NCBI GenBank assembly: GCA_025054615.1
Contig: JANWZO010000007.1
Span: 50,465-114,464 of the forward strand
Direction of reading: 5' to 3'
Source of the DNA: Kiritimatiellia bacterium
GTDB lineage: Bacteria > Verrucomicrobiota > Kiritimatiellia > CAIVKH01
Length of the DNA stretch: 64,000 nucleotides
Every line of letters begins with the position of its first letter. Within the stretch, counting starts at the first letter, position 1. Shown piece after piece: positions 1-8,889 of this stretch. The notes under the pieces were generated by a model. That model was not told the origin of the DNA. It searched no databases and saw nothing but the letters and a program-made list of their open reading frames with translations. A program made the position numbers and the translations under genes.

Positions 1-43
1 ACTTCGACAATGAACGTTCGATAGATTAAAACGCTTTGAGCGC

Positions 44-1408
44 CTAAATTTGCTCGAAATATCGAGCGCGTTCCCAATCGGTCACGGCGCTTTCGTAGGC
101 GTCCATTTCGCTGTGGGCGGTATGAACGTAAAAATCAACCACAGCATCCCCGAGGACCGACCTGGCCAGTCGACTCTTGTCGAGGAGGTCGGCAGCTTCG
201 CGAAGGGTTTTGGGAAGGGCTTTGAGATTCTTGTCGGTGTACGCGTTGCCCTGATACACCTCTCCACAATCGAGGTCTTCTTCGACGCCCGCCATTCCGG
301 CAATGATCATCGCGGCAAAGGCAAGATACGGGTTTGCGTCGGCGCCGGGCATCCGGTTTTCGATTCGATAGGATGACCCGTGGCCGACCACACGGAACCC
401 GGCCGTTCGATTGTCCATCGCCCAGACCATCTTCGTCGGCGCCCAGCTCATTGGCTGATAGCGTTTGTAGGCGTTGACAGTCGGCGCCATGAAATAGGAC
501 AGCTCCGGCGTGTACTTCAGCAAGCCTCCGAGGAACTGTCTGAAAAACTTTGAGCCTTCGTTTCGCTTGGAATCCCAGAAGAGGTTTTTTCCGTCCTTCC
601 AGATGCTGATGTGGATGTGACAACTGCTGCCGGCCTCTTTGCTGTTGTATTTCGGCATAAAGGTGACGCACTTTCCATGCCGGGCCGCGATTTCCTTAAC
701 GCAGAGCTTGAGGATGATGTGTTTGTCGGCCATCGGCAGGGGATCATCATACAAAATATTCAATTCGTGTTGGCCGCATCCCCATTCGCCCTTAGTTGTT
801 TCCACGGCGATTCCGGCCGATTCCAACATGAGGCGCATTTCGCGAAAAATCTCTTCGTCGCGCCCCGGCTGCAAAATGTGGTAGTCGATTCGGTATTCGC
901 TAGAGGGGGCCAGCGCGGCGTATCCGCCCGCCTTGGCGCTTTGGTAAGTTTGGTTGAAGAGGAAAAATTCGAGTTCGCTCGCGGCCTTGCAGGATAGCGA
1001 ATGGGACGCGAGCCGTTCGATTTGCCGGCGCAAAACCGAGCGCGGGGCTTCTTCAACCAATTTCCCGTCGTGATGGTAGAGGTCGCAGAGTACGAGGGCG
1101 GTTCCCGTCTGCCAGGGTAGCGGCCGCGCAGAAGCGGGGTCAGGAACCATCGAGAAATCACCGAAGCCCTTGTCCCAATTCGCCAACTTGAAACCATCGA
1201 CAGGGTCCATTTCCATGTTGACGACCAGCAGGTAATTGCAGCCGTGGGTGCCGCCATCGAGGATGTGTTCGAGGAAGTAATGACCCGTGGCGCGCTTGCC
1301 CATCAAACGCCCCAGCACGTCAGGGAAGGCAACGGCGACGGTGTCGATTTCGCCGCTCTCGATCTTTTTTTTCAGCCAGCCGATGGGATCAGATGCGGAT
1401 TTCTTCAT
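44..1408 (-). CDS. Glutamine-synthetase-like gamma-glutamyl-amine ligase
   Basis: ATP-dependent ligase of the glutamine synthetase fold, 454 residues. Acidic metal ligands are seen in SELEFFLF (about 144-151) and EWGCGQHE (208-215), the ATP/ammonia-loop region in SSCHIHIS (261-268), and the substrate-end motifs NRTAGFRVVG (333-342) and RIENRMPGADANPYLAF (348-364). The last block is closer to what I know of PuuA/GlnA4-type gamma-glutamyl-amine ligases than to housekeeping GlnA, and the C-terminal adenylylation tyrosine motif of GlnA is not evident. It is the last gene of a four-gene minus-strand operon, 10 nt after an aldehyde dehydrogenase. Inference: it glutamylates an amine or amino alcohol (ethanolamine is the best fit) so that the two dehydrogenases can oxidise the product. 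An ordinary ammonium-assimilating GS cannot be excluded. Confidence 0.85.
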   Translation of the reverse strand: MKKSASDPIGWLKKKIESGEIDTVAVAFPDVLGRLMGKRATGHYFLEHILDGGTHGCNYLLVVNMEMDPVDGFKLANWDKGFGDFSMVPDPASARPLPWQTGTALVLCDLYHHDGKLVEEAPRSVLRRQIERLASHSLSCKAASELEFFLFNQTYQSAKAGGYAALAPSSEYRIDYHILQPGRDEEIFREMRLMLESAGIAVETTKGEWGCGQHELNILYDDPLPMADKHIILKLCVKEIAARHGKCVTFMPKYNSKEAGSSCHIHISIWKDGKNLFWDSKRNEGSKFFRQFLGGLLKYTPELSYFMAPTVNAYKRYQPMSWAPTKMVWAMDNRTAGFRVVGHGSSYRIENRMPGADANPYLAFAAMIIAGMAGVEEDLDCGEVYQGNAYTDKNLKALPKTLREAADLLDKSRLARSVLGDAVVDFYVHTAHSEMDAYESAVTDWERARYFEQI

Positions 1409-1418
1409 GACTTCAGTA

Positions 1419-2855
1419 TCAAAGTGAAATATAGACGTTTTTCAGTTCCGTATACCCCTCCATGGCGGCCATGCCGAGGTCGCGGCCGATGCCGCTTCGT
1501 TTGAACCCGCCGAATGGGGCCTCCACGTGAACACTTGAGTGACAGTTCACGCTCAAGACGCCGCTTTCAACGCGTTTCGCGACGCGGATGGCGCGTTTGA
1601 GATCATTCGTCCAAAGCGAGCCGCTGAGTCCATAATAGGACTCATTGACCTCGCGGAGCATCGTTTCCTCGTCATCGAACGGCCTTACGCAGACCACGGG
1701 GCCAAACACCTCCTCTCGCCAGATTTCATCCGTGGTCTCGCAACCCAGTACGAGCGCAGGACTCAAGTAATATCCCTTTTCGTAAGGGCGATCTCCGCCG
1801 CAGGCAATCGATCGGCCAGCGGACCGCGCACGCTTTAGGAAGCCCTCAACGGATTCTCGCTGGTTCGCCGAGACCATCGGTCCCACCTGGGTTTCGGGTT
1901 TCGATGGATCGCCTACGGCAATACGCCGCGTGGCCGCTATGAATTTATGGACAAACTCATCAAAGACTTTTCGTTCGACGAAAATTCGGCTTCGTGCGCA
2001 GCAATCCTGTCCGCAATTGGCAAAAACGCTCATCGGCGAGGTCGAGGCCGCCTGATCCAGGTCCGCATCCGCAAAAATGATGTTCGGAGATTTGCCCCCC
2101 AGCTCGAGCGACACGCGCTTGATGTCCGGGGCAGACATCTGCAGGATTCGCGCCCCCACCTCCGTGGAGCCGGTGAACGAAATCTTCCGCACCAGCGGAT
2201 GCTGAACCAATGCTTCGCCCAGCCTCGCGCCGGGACCGGCGATGACCTGCAAAACGCCCGGAGGCAAGCCTGCCTCAAGGGCCAGCGCGCCGAGCCGGAG
2301 CGCGGTAACCGGTGAAAGGGTGGCCGGCTTGAGTACAACCGCATTCCCTGCCGCGAGGGCGGGAGCGACCTTCCACGCGGTGATGGGGAATGGGAAGTTC
2401 CAAGGAACGATGGCCGCCACGACGCCCATCGGCTGGCGCAGGGTGAAGTCAAAACCGCCTCGGGCCACCGGAATGGTCTGGCCATAGAAGAGAGCGATCG
2501 CGCCAGCGTAATACTCGAAAATTCTCGCGCCCAGAAGGACCTCGTCACGAGAGTCGGAGATGGGCTTTCCAATATTCCGAGTCTCGAGTTGCGCCAACTC
2601 TTCCGCGTTCTCCCGGATCAATCGGGCGATGCGGAAGAGAATTTCAGCCCGTTTGCCGGGCGCGAGGTCTCGCCACCCCGCCTCAAACGCACGCTGGGCT
2701 CCGCGGACCGCGCGATCTACATCGGAAACCTCCGCAGCGGCGATCTCGCACCAGGTTTCCTCGGTTGCGGGATTCGTGAGCGGTGTAACTGCCCCTTTTT
2801 CGCCATCGACGAACTGGCCGTCGATGATCAATCGTGTTTCACATGGCTTGCTCAT
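1419..2855 (-). CDS. NAD(P)-dependent aldehyde dehydrogenase
   Basis: ALDH superfamily enzyme of 478 residues, the normal length, oxidising an aldehyde to a carboxylate. Visible landmarks are PWNFP (151-155), the cofactor motif FTGSTEVG (227-234), the general base Glu251 in LELGGK, and the nucleophile Cys285 in CGQDC. The sequence resembles betaine- and gamma-glutamyl-aminobutyraldehyde dehydrogenases. The start overlaps the end of the alcohol dehydrogenase gene by 17 nt and the stop is 10 nt before the GS-like ligase, so the four genes are probably one transcript. Inference: it oxidises a gamma-glutamyl-amino-aldehyde made by the neighbouring alcohol dehydrogenase. Substrate is not determined by sequence alone. 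Confidence 0.92.
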   Translation of the reverse strand: MSKPCETRLIIDGQFVDGEKGAVTPLTNPATEETWCEIAAAEVSDVDRAVRGAQRAFEAGWRDLAPGKRAEILFRIARLIRENAEELAQLETRNIGKPISDSRDEVLLGARIFEYYAGAIALFYGQTIPVARGGFDFTLRQPMGVVAAIVPWNFPFPITAWKVAPALAAGNAVVLKPATLSPVTALRLGALALEAGLPPGVLQVIAGPGARLGEALVQHPLVRKISFTGSTEVGARILQMSAPDIKRVSLELGGKSPNIIFADADLDQAASTSPMSVFANCGQDCCARSRIFVERKVFDEFVHKFIAATRRIAVGDPSKPETQVGPMVSANQRESVEGFLKRARSAGRSIACGGDRPYEKGYYLSPALVLGCETTDEIWREEVFGPVVCVRPFDDEETMLREVNESYYGLSGSLWTNDLKRAIRVAKRVESGVLSVNCHSSVHVEAPFGGFKRSGIGRDLGMAAMEGYTELKNVYISL

Positions 2856-3951
2856 AGAGTTTGCGAAGATCCTCTCGAGTTACCGGTACTGGATTGGTCA
2901 GGTGGCATGAATCGGCAAAAGCCTGGTCCGCGAGCTCGTCCAATTGGCTCTCCTGCACGCCCTGTGCGCGCAACCCGCCGCCGAGCCCAATGTCCTCCAG
3001 CAAGCCCCGGATGCGGTCAATCACCGCGGAGTCGGACGGTTGGGGCAAATCCAGCGCGATCCCGACTCGGCGGTACAGGCCGGGTTTGCGCCGGGCGTTG
3101 AAGGCCATCACGTGGGGCAGGCAAAGGGCGTTGGCGGTGCCGTGGTGCAGCCCGCAAAGGCTCGAGAGAGGATGCGCCAGGGCATGGGTCGCGCCCAGAT
3201 CCTTCTGGAAGGCAATCCCGCCCATCATCGCCGCCACCAACATTTCGCCTCGCGCCTCGATATCGGCGCCATTCTTCACCGCGCGGGGAAGAGCGTTGTG
3301 GATGATTCGAATCCCTTCCAGCGCGATGCCATCGCAGAGGGGGTGATACACCGGAGATGTGAATGATTCGATGCAATGCGTTAGAGCATCCGCGCCTGTC
3401 GCTGCCGTAAGCCGCGGCGGCAGACCGACAGTCAGTTCCGGGTCCAGGATGGCCAGACTGGCCAGCAGCGAAGGATGGAAGATGACTACCTTTTTGCCGT
3501 TAAGGATGATCACAGAACTCCGGCCGACCTCGCTGCCTGTACCTGCCGTAGTCGGAATGGTCACGCACGGCGGAAGCCCGCTCCAATCCGCATTAAAATC
3601 GAATTCGGAGAGAGTTTTGTCGGGACGCTTAATTCGCAATCGTATCACCTTCCCAACATCGAGCGCACTTCCGCCTCCGAGCGCAATCACTCCGTCACAG
3701 CGATGGTCCCGATACGCGGCAAAAGCGGCCTCCACATCGGATTCGGCGGGATTCGGTTGAACGCCGCTGAACACGGGATAGCGGCCCCGATTAATTTCGT
3801 CGAATCTTCGATAGGCCTCCGTTCGAATCAAGCCTGCGTCAGTAACCACAAGAGGCTGGCGCATCCCGAGGCGCTCCAGGCGCGCCGGAAGCTCCAGTAG
3901 GGCGCCAGGTCCGAAGAGAATCGATGTGGGAAAAGAAAACGATGCTTTCAT
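2839..3951 (-). CDS. Iron-containing alcohol dehydrogenase
   Basis: Group III (iron) alcohol dehydrogenase, 370 residues. The NAD-binding GGGSALDVGK (92-101) and TTAGTGSEVG (134-143) are present. The metal ligands fit the family spacing: Asp188 and His192 in GADALTHC, His256 in GATHALAH and His270 in GLHHGTANA. It starts with a 4-nt ATGA overlap on the amidotransferase gene and overlaps the aldehyde dehydrogenase by 17 nt. An alcohol dehydrogenase here, in place of the amine oxidase used in putrescine gamma-glutamylation (PuuB), argues for an amino-alcohol substrate. EutG and PduQ of other ethanolamine and propanediol pathways belong to the same broad family. The exact substrate is inferred. 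Confidence 0.92.
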   Translation of the reverse strand: MKASFSFPTSILFGPGALLELPARLERLGMRQPLVVTDAGLIRTEAYRRFDEINRGRYPVFSGVQPNPAESDVEAAFAAYRDHRCDGVIALGGGSALDVGKVIRLRIKRPDKTLSEFDFNADWSGLPPCVTIPTTAGTGSEVGRSSVIILNGKKVVIFHPSLLASLAILDPELTVGLPPRLTAATGADALTHCIESFTSPVYHPLCDGIALEGIRIIHNALPRAVKNGADIEARGEMLVAAMMGGIAFQKDLGATHALAHPLSSLCGLHHGTANALCLPHVMAFNARRKPGLYRRVGIALDLPQPSDSAVIDRIRGLLEDIGLGGGLRAQGVQESQLDELADQAFADSCHLTNPVPVTREDLRKLYEQAM

Positions 3952-4700
3952 GAAGAGAATTTCCTACACAGATTGGCGAAATTTTTCAGGATTTTCGGTC
4001 CTTCTGGGGTGGGCCGAAGCTCGGACAGCCGTTCATCGATGTCGAAGTCGCATCGATCCCGCCACGTCTGCCGACGGGGCTCCCAGATGAAGCGGAGGAT
4101 ATCTGGGTCATGCTCGGGATGGAATTGAACTCCTCGCAGAACATCGCCGTAACGGAAAGCCTGAATGGGAGTTTGGCGTCCGCTCGCAAGAAGCGTTGCG
4201 CCCGCGGGCATTGTTTGAACCGAGTCTTGATGGCTCTCCATGGCTTCAAATGAGAGGGGGACGCCCTCGAATAATGGATCGAGCCGCCCCTCGGGTGTCA
4301 ATTCGATGGTGGTGTTTCCGAGTTCGACGCCGGCCGGATCGCGCCCGACCTTTGCTCCGAGGGCGACGCCGAGCAGTTGGTGACCATAGCAGACCCCCAA
4401 GAATGGAATTCGAGCCTGTTCGCAACGCAAAATCACGTCCACCAAGCGCTCGTTGAAGCGGTCGCGCGCCCAAGCGTCTCGTGGCGAGCCGCTGATAATG
4501 ACGCCCGCCGTGCTCGGTCTGAATACGGCCTCGGCCACATCCTCTCCGGCGGGCACGACGACCGGCTCGAGTTCCGGCAGGCCGCGCAAAAACCGTGCAA
4601 ACCATTCTCCAACATTGCGCAACGGATGAGGGTTCGGGTAAGCAGGTGACCATTCGACAGCATCAATAATGATGATGGTGCGTCGAGTCGGTGACGGCAT
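3948..4700 (-). CDS. Class I glutamine amidotransferase / gamma-glutamyl hydrolase
   Basis: Free-standing class I (triad) amidotransferase domain, 250 residues. The nucleophile is Cys104 in GVCYGHQ, and the His-Glu pair is His194/Glu196 in GVQFHPEHD. It has the general look of GMP-synthase-like amidotransferases but no synthetase domain is attached. It is the first gene of the four-gene minus-strand operon and ends in a 4-nt overlap with the alcohol dehydrogenase. Inference from context: it releases glutamate from a gamma-glutamyl intermediate, as PuuD does for gamma-glutamyl-GABA, although PuuD is a different subfamily. An amidotransferase acting with an unlinked synthetase is the alternative. 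Confidence 0.85.
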   Translation of the reverse strand: MPSPTRRTIIIIDAVEWSPAYPNPHPLRNVGEWFARFLRGLPELEPVVVPAGEDVAEAVFRPSTAGVIISGSPRDAWARDRFNERLVDVILRCEQARIPFLGVCYGHQLLGVALGAKVGRDPAGVELGNTTIELTPEGRLDPLFEGVPLSFEAMESHQDSVQTMPAGATLLASGRQTPIQAFRYGDVLRGVQFHPEHDPDILRFIWEPRRQTWRDRCDFDIDERLSELRPTPEGPKILKNFANLCRKFSS

Positions 4701-4860
4701 AGGGCGCGGACTGTATCAAAATTTTTTCCCGTCGCAAGAATCTGAAAGTGACAAGCGGTTCCGACACACCGCGTCGTAAACTAAATAGAGCAAGAATATG
4801 TGCTCACCTCGGCTCAGGTGCCGCCATCATGTAGGAACCTAGATTTTGACCATGAGAAAG

Positions 4861-4920
4861 CATCAACGCTGGCTAATCGGCCACCTCGGCGTTGATGGCC
4901 GTTTAGATACGGGGTAGATT
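4861..4920 (+). promoter_or_regulatory. Inverted repeat overlapping a putative promoter of the serine dehydratase gene
   Basis: Perfect 9-bp arms CATCAACGC (4861-4869) and GCGTTGATG (4889-4897) flank 19 nt, inside which TGGC (4870-4873) and GCCA (4880-4883) also pair. A sigma70-like promoter TTGATG (4892-4897), 17 nt, TAGATT (4915-4920) uses the right arm as its -35, and the predicted transcript start falls on or near the GTG start codon. It may be an operator, or a hairpin of a longer transcript. Both readings are inference. Confidence 0.4.
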
Positions 4921-4926
4921 TTTCTT

Positions 4927-6222
4927 GTGATCGTTGAAACCAGCGTCTTCGACATCTTCAAAATCGGGATTGGGCCATCGTCGTCCCATACGATGGGACC
5001 CATGCGCTGCGCTCAGCTTTTCCTCGAGGCGCTTTCGAAAAATGGCGCGCCGTCCAGAATCCGCGTTCGCCTGCACGGTTCACTAGGCGCGACAGGCCGA
5101 GGGCATGCCACCGACCGTGCGCTTGCCCGCGTGTTACCGGCGGATGTGTTTCAGCCGGATCGGGATATTGAATGGTTGCCGGATACTCCGAATCTGCCTC
5201 ATCCGAATACGTTGGACCTCATCGCTCAAGACGCTGAAGGGCGTACCCTTCTGGAACAGCGCTATGTCTCCGTCGGCGGTGGGCTGGTTGAACAGGTGAT
5301 GCCGGATGGATCGCGTGTCCGAGATTATCCGTTTGTGCCAGCGAGGCCAGTGTTCCGCGTGAGTTCCGCCGCGGAAATTTTGCAGATTTGCGCCGAAAAG
5401 GGATTGAAATGGTCGGACATTCAACTCGCGAATGAGGCGCTTTCTCGTGAAGAGGTTTTCGCGAAACTCGAGACTATCTGGAAAACCATGCGGGAGTGCA
5501 TTCAGCGAGGCATTTCGACCGAGGGGCTCCTGCCGGGCCCGCTCAATGTGCGGCGGCGCGCGCCCGCCGCCTACCGGCGGTTACTTGAGCAGGCCGGGTC
5601 CTCGGTCCCGCTTCGTGATCCCATGGAATTGCGCGTGCACGCCTACGCGCTCGCCGTGAATGAAGAGAATGCGGCAGGCGGTACAGTCGTTACGGCGCCC
5701 ACCAATGGCGCAGCGGGTGTTGTGCCCGCTTCCTTTGCGGCCTGCCAGGATGCCTATGGGTTCACCAGTGAACAAATCGCCCGGGGTCTCTTGACGGCGG
5801 CGCTGATCGCTGGGTTGATCAAACTCCACGCTTCGCTGTCCGGCGCCGAGATGGGTTGCCAGGGCGAGGTAGGCTCGGCCTCGGCCATGGCGGCAGGCGG
5901 CTTGACGGAAATGTTCGGCGGAACCCCGGCTCAGGTGGAAATGGCCGCCGAGATCGCGCTCGAACACCACCTCGGGATGACCTGCGACCCTGTAGGGGGC
6001 CTCGTCCAGATTCCGTGTATCGAACGAAATGTGATGGGCGCCGTAAAGGCCCTCCATGCGGCGACTTTGTCGCTGAATAGCGATGGCACTCACCGTATCT
6101 CGCTCGACCAGGCGATCGCGGCGATGCGCGAGATCGGCCTGAACATGCACGCGCGGTACAAGGAGACGGCTCAGGGCGGCCTTGCCAAGGTCCTCGTTGA
6201 CGAGTCGCATGTGAAGTGCTGA
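4927..6222 (+). CDS. sdaA: L-serine ammonia-lyase (iron-sulfur, single chain)
   Basis: Converts L-serine to pyruvate and ammonia using a [4Fe-4S] cluster. The beta domain with GPSSSHTMG (16-24) is followed by the alpha domain with APTNGAAGVVPA (257-268), and cluster cysteines are visible at 311 (GCQGEVGSASAM), 353 (MTCDP) and 364 (IPCIER). The chain ends in Cys431, matching the tail-in-mouth fourth ligand known from the Legionella enzyme. Length 431 is close to E. coli SdaA. The GTG start has no Shine-Dalgarno, and a promoter ending seven bases upstream suggests a leaderless message. It is divergent from the gamma-glutamyl operon and would take serine made from glycine if that operon yields glycine. 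Confidence 0.95.
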   Translation: MIVETSVFDIFKIGIGPSSSHTMGPMRCAQLFLEALSKNGAPSRIRVRLHGSLGATGRGHATDRALARVLPADVFQPDRDIEWLPDTPNLPHPNTLDLIAQDAEGRTLLEQRYVSVGGGLVEQVMPDGSRVRDYPFVPARPVFRVSSAAEILQICAEKGLKWSDIQLANEALSREEVFAKLETIWKTMRECIQRGISTEGLLPGPLNVRRRAPAAYRRLLEQAGSSVPLRDPMELRVHAYALAVNEENAAGGTVVTAPTNGAAGVVPASFAACQDAYGFTSEQIARGLLTAALIAGLIKLHASLSGAEMGCQGEVGSASAMAAGGLTEMFGGTPAQVEMAAEIALEHHLGMTCDPVGGLVQIPCIERNVMGAVKALHAATLSLNSDGTHRISLDQAIAAMREIGLNMHARYKETAQGGLAKVLVDESHVKC

Positions 6223-6250
6223 AGCCGATCCGAGCATTCCTAGCTCGAAC

Positions 6251-6270
6251 AAAACCGCGACCTTTCGCGG
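6251..6270 (-). terminator. Rho-independent terminator of the GT-C-like gene
   Basis: Read on the minus strand, a stem CCGCGA/TCGCGG with a 4-nt loop (6255-6270) is followed by TTTTG. It lies 73 nt past the stop of the minus-strand membrane protein gene and within the gap to the convergent sdaA gene. Confidence 0.55.
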
Positions 6271-6342
6271 GCAGGCGATCGTGATTTCACGATGGCCGGG
6301 CATGAAGCCGGAACAAAATCCCGCCCCAAGAACGCTCGCTGT

Positions 6343-8889
6343 TTATTCCAGCCTCGTTAGCCGAATTTGGCGGAGCGCCACTCGGCCTTCCCCGCGATAA
6401 TCAAACGCCAGCAGGAAGGGCTGATTTGATGGAACGCGGACCGTGAAGGATGTGGTCGGATCCTGACGCATTTCGGCTCGCCCGATTTCCTGCCCTTCCG
6501 GACAGGCTGCGATCCAGATGCCCCCGATTCCCGAGAGATTCGAGTCCGTCTCAGACTCGATTCGCACCTCGTAATGCCCCGGCGCCAGGGGCAGCTTCGG
6601 TCCGTAAAAGACGATGCCGCGCCGGTCGCGCTCCGGAATAAAGACCACGCTGCCAGACTGCACGTCAATGTGTCCGGCGTGAAAGAAGATGGGCGCGGGA
6701 AGGGTAAGCGATTCGCCGGGTTCGAGCAGCTTCCACGAGCCGGCGGTGAGGAGCAGCGTATCGACGTCGACTCTCCCCTCGGCTGCGTCGAGAGAGGCGG
6801 AAATGAGGGCCGCGCCTTCAAACTGTCCCGCGTCCACTTCGATCCACCTCCACGCTGGCCAGTCGACGGAGGCGTCCACGCTCCCGATAGACGAGCCCCC
6901 GATCAGGCGGTCGATTCGCAAAATGCCGTGGCCACGGCATCGGATCAGCCATCTCATCTCGGGAAGATGGCGAGTTGAGATTGGCGAAATGTCGATGCGG
7001 TGATCTGCCTCCAGGATCGCGAATGCTTTGTTTGACGCATCGGGATCATTTTCGGTCGGGGCTGTCGACGGCTGTTGACGCTCGGCTTCGATCCGACGCG
7101 CCGGGAAATGGATCGACCAATCAGGGAGGGTGATGGATCGAACTTCTGCTGTAGGCAGAATACGAAATGCCCAAACTGGACCATCCTGCTCAAGCAATTC
7201 CAGCCGGGGATGGGTCAACAGGGCTTGGAGGGCCGTTGTCACCGGGAAGGGCGCCACTTTTTCCGGATACATGTCTTCATGCAGAAGGATGTAACCAATT
7301 CCTCGGCTGATCAGGTGATCCAACTGCTCGTCCGTCGCGTGTCCGAGGTTGAGGGAGCGGTATCGCTCAAAAACGTCTCGGACATAATCCTGCGGCACAA
7401 ACGGGCGATACCCGTTGATCATGCGTATTCGATATAACGACGCATAATATTGGTATACGGAGGCGTAATGCGAATCGCCCGGCCATATGGGCAAAATGAT
7501 CGCGCGAGGTTTTCGAGCGCGGCTCTCTGCATCCGCCGCAACGGACGCATAGGCCCCGTTCCGATGGTCAACCAGGCTCAATAGCGGCTTGGTCTGGAAG
7601 TAATATTCAATTGCAAGCCCGGCCGCGATGGCCGCGATGACCCAACGAAATTTTTGCCTAAATGAATCCCAGCCGAGCTGAAGTACAGCCGCGATGCCGA
7701 CCGCCATCAACGAAGGCAGCAGCAGGTAAATCTTCGCCGGCTGGCGGATCATCTTGTAACCCGGGATGAATTTCCGTGCCGCGGTGAAGAAGCGGCCCTC
7801 CCACGGGCTGAAAGGTCCGAGGGCCAGCAAAATGATGCCCGTGATACCAAGTGCGATGAGAACCATGAGGACCGCTCTTCGAATTGATTCCGCATCGCGC
7901 TTACGAAACGCGGTCCAAATGGCCACACCGACGCCAAGGGCGAGAACCGCTGTCGCTAGATAGCCAAAATAAATGTGGCTTGAGACGACCAAATCCTGCC
8001 ACGACCAAAGTCCTTCGGCCTTAGGCGAGAACAGAGCGACCTCCTGGATTCGTCGGCCTCCCGCCGCTTGCGTTTGCTGAATGTGCCGCGTTCCCAGTTT
8101 GGTCTGCGCGAGCGCGACGAGAGCCAGCAATGCAACGGGAACCAGCGCCAGAACAAGCTTCCGCCACTCCGGAAAACTCCGCCATGCGAAACCGGGCCGT
8201 TGCGTAAACGCGACCAAGCACCAACAGGGAGTGATCCACACGCTGAAGAAAATGGCGTGGGTGTCCGTGGTTCCTGCGAACAAAATGGCGAGCCCCGCCA
8301 GCCAGCCTCCGACCGATCGGCTTTCCCGTACGGCGATGTCCAATCCGTACAGCAGCATCGGGATAAAGCTCATGCCCAACCCGGCGGGGCTGCCCCCAAA
8401 CAGTTGAATCCACATGTAGGGCAGTAGGAGTGGCATAAGCGCGGCCGTCAGCGCGATTCCGTCGGAAGCCGTATACCGGCGGGCGAGCCGCCACGTGAAA
8501 AAGCAAGCCACCCACAGGGCGAGAAAGCAGGTAGCATTCCAAGCGACGGCGCGATTTCCGAGTCCGTAGAAAATCGAAAAGGCCAGCGAGTAGGGCACAT
8601 AATATGAGCCCGGTCTCCACCGCTGCGCGTCATCCCCCGTGTTGAACTCGTAGACATTGTAAAAAAAGGGCGTCTGCCCGGCGAGGAAATCGCTGAACAA
8701 CCACATGTAGTAAAGGAATTGCAGGTGATCGCCGGGAAACATGTGGACGATCTGATGATCCAGATTGTGCCGCTTCATCGCGCCCGCCGGAATCGCGTCG
8801 CCGAAGTATTCGGGTAGCGGCCACGAGATGGCGGCCCACACGAGAGCGGTGAGCAGCAAAGACGCGAAAAGGGTTTTCAAGGTGTTCAT
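6343..8889 (-). CDS. Large multi-span membrane protein with C-terminal beta-sandwich region (GT-C-like)
   Basis: 848 residues from the ATG at 8889, chosen because it gives a 4-nt ATGA overlap with the upstream gene; an ATG 12 nt further up is possible. About a dozen hydrophobic segments run from residue 5 to about 430, followed by a soluble region of about 400 residues rich in beta-like segments. The overall plan resembles YfhO/GT-C type integral membrane glycosyltransferases, with an acidic first loop after TM1 (HNLDHQ, PGDHLQF). The C-terminal half looks like one or two carbohydrate-binding-type modules, but I cannot name a family. It is paired with the next gene upstream and both probably act on a lipid-linked sugar at the periplasmic face. 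Confidence 0.55.
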   Translation of the reverse strand: MNTLKTLFASLLLTALVWAAISWPLPEYFGDAIPAGAMKRHNLDHQIVHMFPGDHLQFLYYMWLFSDFLAGQTPFFYNVYEFNTGDDAQRWRPGSYYVPYSLAFSIFYGLGNRAVAWNATCFLALWVACFFTWRLARRYTASDGIALTAALMPLLLPYMWIQLFGGSPAGLGMSFIPMLLYGLDIAVRESRSVGGWLAGLAILFAGTTDTHAIFFSVWITPCWCLVAFTQRPGFAWRSFPEWRKLVLALVPVALLALVALAQTKLGTRHIQQTQAAGGRRIQEVALFSPKAEGLWSWQDLVVSSHIYFGYLATAVLALGVGVAIWTAFRKRDAESIRRAVLMVLIALGITGIILLALGPFSPWEGRFFTAARKFIPGYKMIRQPAKIYLLLPSLMAVGIAAVLQLGWDSFRQKFRWVIAAIAAGLAIEYYFQTKPLLSLVDHRNGAYASVAADAESRARKPRAIILPIWPGDSHYASVYQYYASLYRIRMINGYRPFVPQDYVRDVFERYRSLNLGHATDEQLDHLISRGIGYILLHEDMYPEKVAPFPVTTALQALLTHPRLELLEQDGPVWAFRILPTAEVRSITLPDWSIHFPARRIEAERQQPSTAPTENDPDASNKAFAILEADHRIDISPISTRHLPEMRWLIRCRGHGILRIDRLIGGSSIGSVDASVDWPAWRWIEVDAGQFEGAALISASLDAAEGRVDVDTLLLTAGSWKLLEPGESLTLPAPIFFHAGHIDVQSGSVVFIPERDRRGIVFYGPKLPLAPGHYEVRIESETDSNLSGIGGIWIAACPEGQEIGRAEMRQDPTTSFTVRVPSNQPFLLAFDYRGEGRVALRQIRLTRLE

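Noticed and set aside
44..4700. Classical putrescine Puu pathway
   Set aside because: The amine oxidase PuuB is absent and an iron alcohol dehydrogenase is present instead, which fits an amino alcohol better than a diamine.
4741..4926. Glycine riboswitch or other known riboswitch upstream of serine dehydratase
   Set aside because: Looked for because of the glycine/serine context; none of the conserved glycine-aptamer core motifs is present on either strand, only inverted repeats.
5581..6303. Minus-strand frame opposite the serine dehydratase gene
   Set aside because: Antisense shadow; SdaA motifs on the plus strand are complete.
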